A stretch of DNA of 64,000 bases. Source: JBEKYD01 sp052148435. Lineage in GTDB: Bacteria > Acidobacteriota > Terriglobia > Bryobacterales > Bryobacteraceae. Position 1 is the first letter of the stretch; each line of letters opens with the position of its first letter. The stretch spans positions 62,001-126,000 of the forward strand of contig JBKQIF010000115.1 in NCBI GenBank assembly GCA_052148435.1, in the 5' to 3' direction. Shown here piece by piece: positions 60,142-64,000 of this stretch. The position numbers were made by a program, and so were the translations under genes. The notes below the pieces were generated by a model that was given only the letters and a program-made list of their open reading frames with translations, was not told the DNA's origin and did not search any database.

Positions 60142-60569
60142 GGCGCCGTCGCCGCGTCCCACGGATTGATGACATCGATACCGCAATGCTGGAAGTCGGC
60201 GGTATTCCGCGTGGCCACGGCCGCGCGCTGGGAGCGTGCAATCGCTGCGATCATGGCATCGAATTGCGATATCGGGCGGCCCGCCGCGTCTCGCGCGGCC
60301 ACAATTTTCGCAAACGCGCCGGCGGCATCCTCATCGAAAGGCAGGATGCGGCCCTCAAACTCCGCGGCGAACATCTTCTCGACGGCCGCCAGCAACCGCA
60401 CCCGGCGCTTGCCCGGCGGTAGGGTCTCGATCCCGTACAGAATTTCAGCCTGGGTGATCGCCGTCGTGAACACGGACGACGGCGACTGCGCGGCAAACCA
60501 ATCGAGGACGATTGGGGAAGGCGCGGGCTTGAGAGCTTCCGAGAGCACGTTGGTATCGAGTACGATCAC
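60129..60569 (-). CDS. PIN-domain toxin, FitB/VapC-type ribonuclease
   Basis: The 146-residue PIN protein has acidic site residues: Asp5 (IVLDTNVLSE), Glu42 (QAEILYGIE), Asp79/81 region (PFDEDAAGAF) and Asp104 (ISQFDAMIAAIARS). It ends with VATRNTADFQHCGIDVINPW, as in FitB. Such enzymes cut RNA, often tRNA, when not neutralised. The start codon overlaps the stop of the antitoxin gene by four bases (ATGA). It is tail-to-tail with the frameshifted HTH gene, with 13 bases of overlap. Confidence 0.92.
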   Translation of the reverse strand: MIVLDTNVLSEALKPAPSPIVLDWFAAQSPSSVFTTAITQAEILYGIETLPPGKRRVRLLAAVEKMFAAEFEGRILPFDEDAAGAFAKIVAARDAAGRPISQFDAMIAAIARSQRAAVATRNTADFQHCGIDVINPWDAATAPYTR

Positions 60570-60814
60570 TTGGCCAGTTTCGGTGGACGCCTGACAGCTT
60601 CGCGCGGTGGGAGCGCGAGTTCCACACCGCCAAGAGGCTCCACATAGCGGCGGATGGATTCGGCCAGGCTGAGCCGGGGAAGACGTTTTGTATTCAGCCC
60701 GGCCTTCAGGATTTCACGCGCCTCCTCTTCCATGGACCTACCGTGCGTAGCCGCCCGAAGGCGCAACCTCGCCTTAACCGCGTCATCCAGGCGCCGTATC
60801 GTAATGCTCGCCAT
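60566..60814 (-). CDS. FitA/VapB-type ribbon-helix-helix antitoxin
   Basis: The 82-residue protein begins MASITIRRLDDAVKARLRLRAATHGRSMEEEAREILKAGL, the FitA pattern: DNA-contacting beta strand then two helices. The basic C-terminus (PREAVRRPPKLAK) should wrap around the toxin active site. It is translated just ahead of the PIN toxin. The upstream palindrome at 60819-60832 is the likely autoregulatory site. Confidence 0.9.
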   Translation of the reverse strand: MASITIRRLDDAVKARLRLRAATHGRSMEEEAREILKAGLNTKRLPRLSLAESIRRYVEPLGGVELALPPREAVRRPPKLAK

Positions 60815-60818
60815 ACAT

Positions 60819-60832
60819 CAATGATATCATTG
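60819..60832. promoter_or_regulatory. Palindromic operator upstream of FitAB-type pair
   Basis: Perfect 14-bp palindrome CAATGATATCATTG, five bases before the antitoxin start codon on the minus strand. RHH antitoxins bind such palindromes as the toxin-antitoxin complex and repress their operon. Its GATATCAT also resembles a -10 element. Confidence 0.5.
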
Positions 60833-61140
60833 CCATCACCGGCCGGCCGGCCACGGCGCCTCAAGCAACAGTCGAGGGACCAGGCGGCACCAGGACGCGA
60901 TTCCGCCGCACGAAGCCCGCCCAAGGCACACTAGGCGCTGGCTCCGGGTTCCGGACGGCCCAGCAATCCGGCGCCCCCGCGGTCTCCCTGTTCGAGATCG
61001 TTGTACAGGGCCCCTGCTCCCTGCGCGTCGGCAAAACGCCTTGCCCCGAGGGGCCGGCCGGGATGGCAGGCAAAATAAGCCTCGGCGCACTGATGAAGGG
61101 CGCCGGGACCGTCAATCTGCCCGAGGGGAAGTGAGTCGCC
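60833..61140. other. 308-base spacer with weak coding signal
   Basis: No complete domain is seen. A plus-strand frame without a convincing start ends in a 23-codon segment (MAGKISLGALMKGAGTVNLP, 61063-61134) directly before the small membrane ORF. It may be a leader peptide or a decayed gene. Nothing else was recognised. Confidence 0.35.
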
Positions 61141-61296
61141 ATGTCACTTACCTCGCTGCTTGTATTTGCGGTCATCATATACGCCCTCTGGGCGAAGGGC
61201 GACGTGACGCTGAACGGCAAGGTCGGATGGTTCTCGATCTTTTTCCAGGCGAAGGATCGCCGCCCCAGGGAAAGGAAAGGCCCCCTTCCCCGCTGA
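61141..61296 (+). CDS. Small single-helix membrane protein
   Basis: A 51-residue frame starts MSLTSLLVFAVIIYALWAKG, giving one clear membrane helix of about 17 residues. It continues DVTLNGKVGWFSIFFQAKDR and a basic tail. GAGGGGAAG lies about ten bases upstream. Such short helix-plus-strand proteins exist in many genomes without named function. Support is moderate because size and hydrophobicity alone can arise by chance. Confidence 0.4.
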   Translation: MSLTSLLVFAVIIYALWAKGDVTLNGKVGWFSIFFQAKDRRPRERKGPLPR

Positions 61297-61381
61297 CGCC
61301 GCGAGCGCCGACCGGTGCCCAGAACTGACGGCCGCTCTCCGACCAGGCGGCGGCGCCCGCCTCCCCGGGCTCTGGAGGTGA

Positions 61382-61404
61382 GAGCTGAATGCTGATCGCT
61401 GACA
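61382..61404. repeat. Degenerate copy of GCTGAAAGCTGACCGCTGA-like repeat
   Basis: GAGCTGAATGCTGATCGCTGAC resembles the right arm of the repeat-bracketed segment at 18931-19138, same orientation. It is 34 bases before the sensor-kinase start. Confidence 0.5.
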
Positions 61405-61437
61405 CCCCCCTTCCAATGATGCACAATAGATAAGGTT

Positions 61438-62766
61438 GTGCCTTCGGGTCGATCTCCCACTATCGGGTTGCTGGCGGGACTGGCGGTCACGCTTTCGGCG
61501 GTTGCCGTCTACACGGCGTACACCGCCGTTCAAATGCGCGGGCTGCGCCAGTTGCAGGCGGAGACGATCGACCGCAATCGCGCCGATTCGATGCTGCTGC
61601 TGCGCATTCAGAACGATCTGAACCTGGTCAATCTGGCGATGCGCGACATGTTGGAAGGAGGCGATCCGTACCCGCTCACGGCCTGGCAGTCTCAGTTCAA
61701 GCGGCTGCGCGTCGACCTGGAAGACGCCGTGGCGCGCGAGGCGCAATTCTGGCCGGCGGCCGGCCCAGCCGGGCAGCGGCAGTACCTTTCCGCCTCCACG
61801 GCCCAGTTTTGGGACGCGCTCGACCGCATTTTCACCCTCGCCCAGACGGATGAGGCGGAAGCGCGCACGCGCATCCGCATCTCGCTCGAAGCGCGGCAGA
61901 CGGCGTTGACCACGGCGGTAGCGCGCCTGCTGGTCGAGAACAACGAAAACGAAAAGCAAGCCGCCGCCCAGACGCGTCAGATCTACGCGCGCGGCGAGCG
62001 CAACGTGTACCTGTTCCTGGCGGCCATCCTGGTTGTGTTGCTGGCCAACGGACTGTACCTGGTGCAGAACAATCGGCGCATGTTCGATCAGGTGGCGGAG
62101 CTATCCGAGCGGCGCAGTGAACTGGCGCAGCAACTCATCACCATGCAGGAGAATACCTTCCGCTACATCTCGCGGGAGTTGCACGACGAGTTCGGGCAGA
62201 TTTTGACCGCCATCGGAGCCATGCTGCAGCGGGCTGGCCGCCGTGCTCCGGCACTGGACGCGCCCTTGCGGACGGACCTCAAGGAGGTGCAGGAGATCGT
62301 GCAATCCACGCTCGACAAGGTACGCACGCTTTCGCAGGCGCTGCATCCGGCGGTGATCGAGGAGGCCGGACTGGAAACGGCGTTGCGGCAGCACCTGCCG
62401 GTGTTTGAAAAGCAGATGGGCATCCATATCGATTACGAGTCCTCCGGCGGCGGTCCGGTGCTGGAACAAACCGTGGCCATTCATATGTACCGCGTGTTGC
62501 AGGAAGCGCTGAACAACGTGGCGCGCCATTCCAAATCGGCCCGCGCGGCGGTGCGCTTACGCTATTCCGCCGAATGCGTGGTGCTCGAAGTGGAAGATGG
62601 CGGGGTGGGCTTCGACAGCGCCACCCGGACTCGCGGCATGGGCCTGGTTTCCATGCGCGAACGGGCGGGTCTGGTGCACGGCCGGCTGGAACTGCTACAC
62701 CCGGATGGCGGCGGGCTGCTGGTGCGGTTGACGGTCCCTCTCACTCTCACGGAGACACATGCCTGA
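61438..62766 (+). CDS. Membrane sensor histidine kinase, NarX/DesK-type (HisKA_3)
   Basis: The 442-residue kinase has TM1 at about 8-30. A periplasmic helical sensor domain is at 31-180, and TM2 lies near 183-203 (VYLFLAAILVVLLANGLYLV). The HisKA_3 dimerisation domain has the phospho-acceptor His in YISRELHDEFGQIL. The ATPase domain has RVLQEALNNVARHSKSARAAV and DGGVGFDSATRTRGMGLVSMRERAGLVHG. GTG is the start; it lacks a good ribosome-binding site. The stop overlaps the regulator gene by eight bases, so the two form a two-component system. Signal unknown. Confidence 0.93.
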   Translation: MPSGRSPTIGLLAGLAVTLSAVAVYTAYTAVQMRGLRQLQAETIDRNRADSMLLLRIQNDLNLVNLAMRDMLEGGDPYPLTAWQSQFKRLRVDLEDAVAREAQFWPAAGPAGQRQYLSASTAQFWDALDRIFTLAQTDEAEARTRIRISLEARQTALTTAVARLLVENNENEKQAAAQTRQIYARGERNVYLFLAAILVVLLANGLYLVQNNRRMFDQVAELSERRSELAQQLITMQENTFRYISRELHDEFGQILTAIGAMLQRAGRRAPALDAPLRTDLKEVQEIVQSTLDKVRTLSQALHPAVIEEAGLETALRQHLPVFEKQMGIHIDYESSGGGPVLEQTVAIHMYRVLQEALNNVARHSKSARAAVRLRYSAECVVLEVEDGGVGFDSATRTRGMGLVSMRERAGLVHGRLELLHPDGGGLLVRLTVPLTLTETHA

Positions 62767-63391
62767 CGAAAAAATCACCGTCCTGCTGGTGGACGATCAT
62801 CACCTGGTGCGCCGGGGCTTCCGGCGCATGTTGGAGGACGAGGAAGACATCGTGGTGGCGGGCGAGGCCAGCGACGGGCAGGAGGCCGTCGAAAAGGCCC
62901 GCGAACTGGCGCCCGCGGTGATCGTGATGGATTTCGCCTTGCCGGGGATGAATGGCGCCGCGGCGGCGCGGCAGATTCTGAAAATCGCGCCGCAGACCGG
63001 CATCCTGATGCTCAGCATGCACTCGGAGCCGAACTATGTGCGCACCTGTCTCGATGCCGGCGCCCGCGGCTACCTCCTCAAGAACGCCATCGACCTGGAA
63101 TTGACCGATGCCATTCGCAAGATCGCCGCCGGCCAGCAGGTCTTGGATCCGCGCTTGGAGCCTGTGTCCGGCGCGGACGGCGCGGCGGCGCCGGAACTGA
63201 CCCCGCGCGAACTGGAAGTGCTGCAACTGATCGTGAATGGAAAATCCAATCGCGAGATCGCCCTGGTGCTGGGGCTGAGCGTCAACACCGTGGCGGTGCA
63301 TCGCGCCAACCTCATGCAGACGCTGGGCATTCACAACACCGCGGACCTGGTGGTGTACGCCATTCGCAACGGCCTGGCGAGCCTTACGTGA
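62759..63391 (+). CDS. NarL/FixJ-type response regulator
   Basis: The 210-residue regulator pairs a receiver domain (ITVLLVDDHHLVRRGFRRML; phospho-acceptor Asp58 in VIVMDFALPGMNG; Lys in GARGYLLKNAI) with a LuxR-type HTH (about 147-205: LTPRELEVLQLIVNGKSNREIALVLGLSVNTVAVHRANLM). It is probably phosphorylated by the kinase upstream. Its stop overlaps the start of the following CRTAC1 gene (GTGA). This suggests the propeller is co-expressed with the system, either as a target or as a sensory component. Confidence 0.94.
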   Translation: MPDEKITVLLVDDHHLVRRGFRRMLEDEEDIVVAGEASDGQEAVEKARELAPAVIVMDFALPGMNGAAAARQILKIAPQTGILMLSMHSEPNYVRTCLDAGARGYLLKNAIDLELTDAIRKIAAGQQVLDPRLEPVSGADGAAAPELTPRELEVLQLIVNGKSNREIALVLGLSVNTVAVHRANLMQTLGIHNTADLVVYAIRNGLASLT

Positions 63392-64000
63392 GACGCCGCG
63401 ATTTTCTGCTGGGCGCGGCCGCTCTTCCGGTACGCGAGGCCGGCCTGGGCTTTAGCCTGACGGATGTGACGGCGCGCGCTGGCATCCGCTTCGAACATAA
63501 CAGCGGCGCGTTCGGCGCCAAGTACCTGCCGGAAACCATGGGCCCGGGCTGCGCGTTTCTCGATTACGACGGGGACGGCTGGCTCGACATTCTGCTGGTG
63601 AACGGCATGGATTGGCCGGGCCGCAAGCGCCGCCGCAGCACGCTGCAGCTTTATCGCAACAATCGCAACGGAACCTTCACCGACGTTACCGAGCAGGCCG
63701 GGCTGGCGGTGGAGATGTATGGCATGGGCCTGGCGGTGGCCGATTATAATAACGACGGTTTTCCGGACGTGCTGGTGACGGCCGTGGGACAGAACCGCCT
63801 GTTTCAAAACACCGGCAAGGGCCATTTCATCGACGCCACGGAGAAGGCCGGCTTGGGCGGGCGCAGCGGGTTCAGCATGTCGGCTCTGTGGTTCGATTTC
63901 GACCGCGACGGGCACCTGGACCTTTTCGTGTGCAACTACGTGAAGTGGGCGCCGGAGCACGACGTCTTCTGCAGCGTGGACGGCAAGCGCAAATCCTACT
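63388..64000 (+). CDS. Tat-exported CRTAC1-like propeller protein, partial (3' end off window)
   Basis: The GTG at 63388 overlaps the regulator stop. The protein starts with a twin-arginine signal (MRRRDFLLGAAALPVREAG). Then come FSLTDVTARAGIRFEHNSGAFG, YLPETMGPGCAFLDYDGDGW, LYRNNRNGTFTDVTEQAGL, DYNNDGFPDVLV and FDFDRDGHLDLFVCNYVKW. The 204 codons seen are colinear with the secreted paralogue at 56568. ASPIC/UnbV should follow outside the window. The export route differs: Tat here, Sec-like there. Confidence 0.9.
   Translation, partial: MRRRDFLLGAAALPVREAGLGFSLTDVTARAGIRFEHNSGAFGAKYLPETMGPGCAFLDYDGDGWLDILLVNGMDWPGRKRRRSTLQLYRNNRNGTFTDVTEQAGLAVEMYGMGLAVADYNNDGFPDVLVTAVGQNRLFQNTGKGHFIDATEKAGLGGRSGFSMSALWFDFDRDGHLDLFVCNYVKWAPEHDVFCSVDGKRKSY

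Overview
The window reads as a chromosomal segment of a GC-rich member of the Acidobacteriota, most likely a Solibacter/Bryobacter-type organism. This rests on gene content: six exported FG-GAP/ASPIC-UnbV (CRTAC1-like) beta-propeller proteins, several TPR proteins, exported glycoside hydrolases, Tat signals on lipoprotein-like and propeller proteins, and short dispersed palindromic repeats. No rRNA, tRNA, CRISPR array, integrase or transposase was recognised.

Region 1 (1-12530, minus strand) is an exopolysaccharide/capsule operon read leftward. It starts at a NusG/UpxY-like antiterminator (11944-12483) behind a candidate promoter, then a 410-base leader, a small ribbon-helix-helix protein, the Wza-type exporter, the Wzc-type tyrosine autokinase, a Wzx flippase, a methyltransferase, a Wzy-type polymerase, a GT2 glycosyltransferase, a GT-A-like protein, and an unusual tandem GT4-GT4 fusion that runs off the left edge.

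Region 2 (12933-18888) holds a zinc-ribbon membrane protein, a translationally coupled membrane J-domain/TPR pair, a divergent FecR-like exported protein, a second Wzy-like protein and a cation diffusion facilitator. Region 3 (18931-27049) is metabolic: a coupled FAD reductase/YceI pair, an exported GH35/DUF5597-type glycosidase, a split dihydroxyacetone kinase (DhaL-DhaK), a Tat-exported M19-like dipeptidase with degenerate metal sites coupled to a 36-residue CxxC protein, and an Fe-S-flavodoxin-like protein.

Region 4 (27231-34969) holds TPR-TPR-CRTAC1 in an overlapping operon, followed by a 1150-residue CRTAC1-TPR fusion. Region 5 (34970-42313) is a glycan-use cluster (GH42, GH2, GH97) behind a 672-base spacer carrying three perfect copies of a 17-bp tandem half-site motif. 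Region 6 (42395-58196) is rich in secreted redox and propeller proteins: an HzsA-like PD40 protein with one heme motif, CRTAC1, a YVTN propeller fused to a diheme cytochrome, a two-component-propeller protein, RidA, a periplasmic binding protein with a repeated lobe, and a three-gene coupled unit of TPR-VCBS-ASPIC protein, membrane-anchored pentaheme cytochrome-TPR protein and CRTAC1.

Region 7 (58200-64000) holds an amidase, repeat sequences, a frameshifted antitoxin-like HTH gene, a FitAB/VapBC toxin-antitoxin pair with a palindromic operator, a NarL-type two-component system, and the 5' part of another CRTAC1 gene translationally coupled to the response regulator. The least understood and most interesting part is the repeated pairing of extracellular ASPIC/FG-GAP propellers with TPR proteins and multiheme c-type cytochromes (27231-34969 and 42395-58196).
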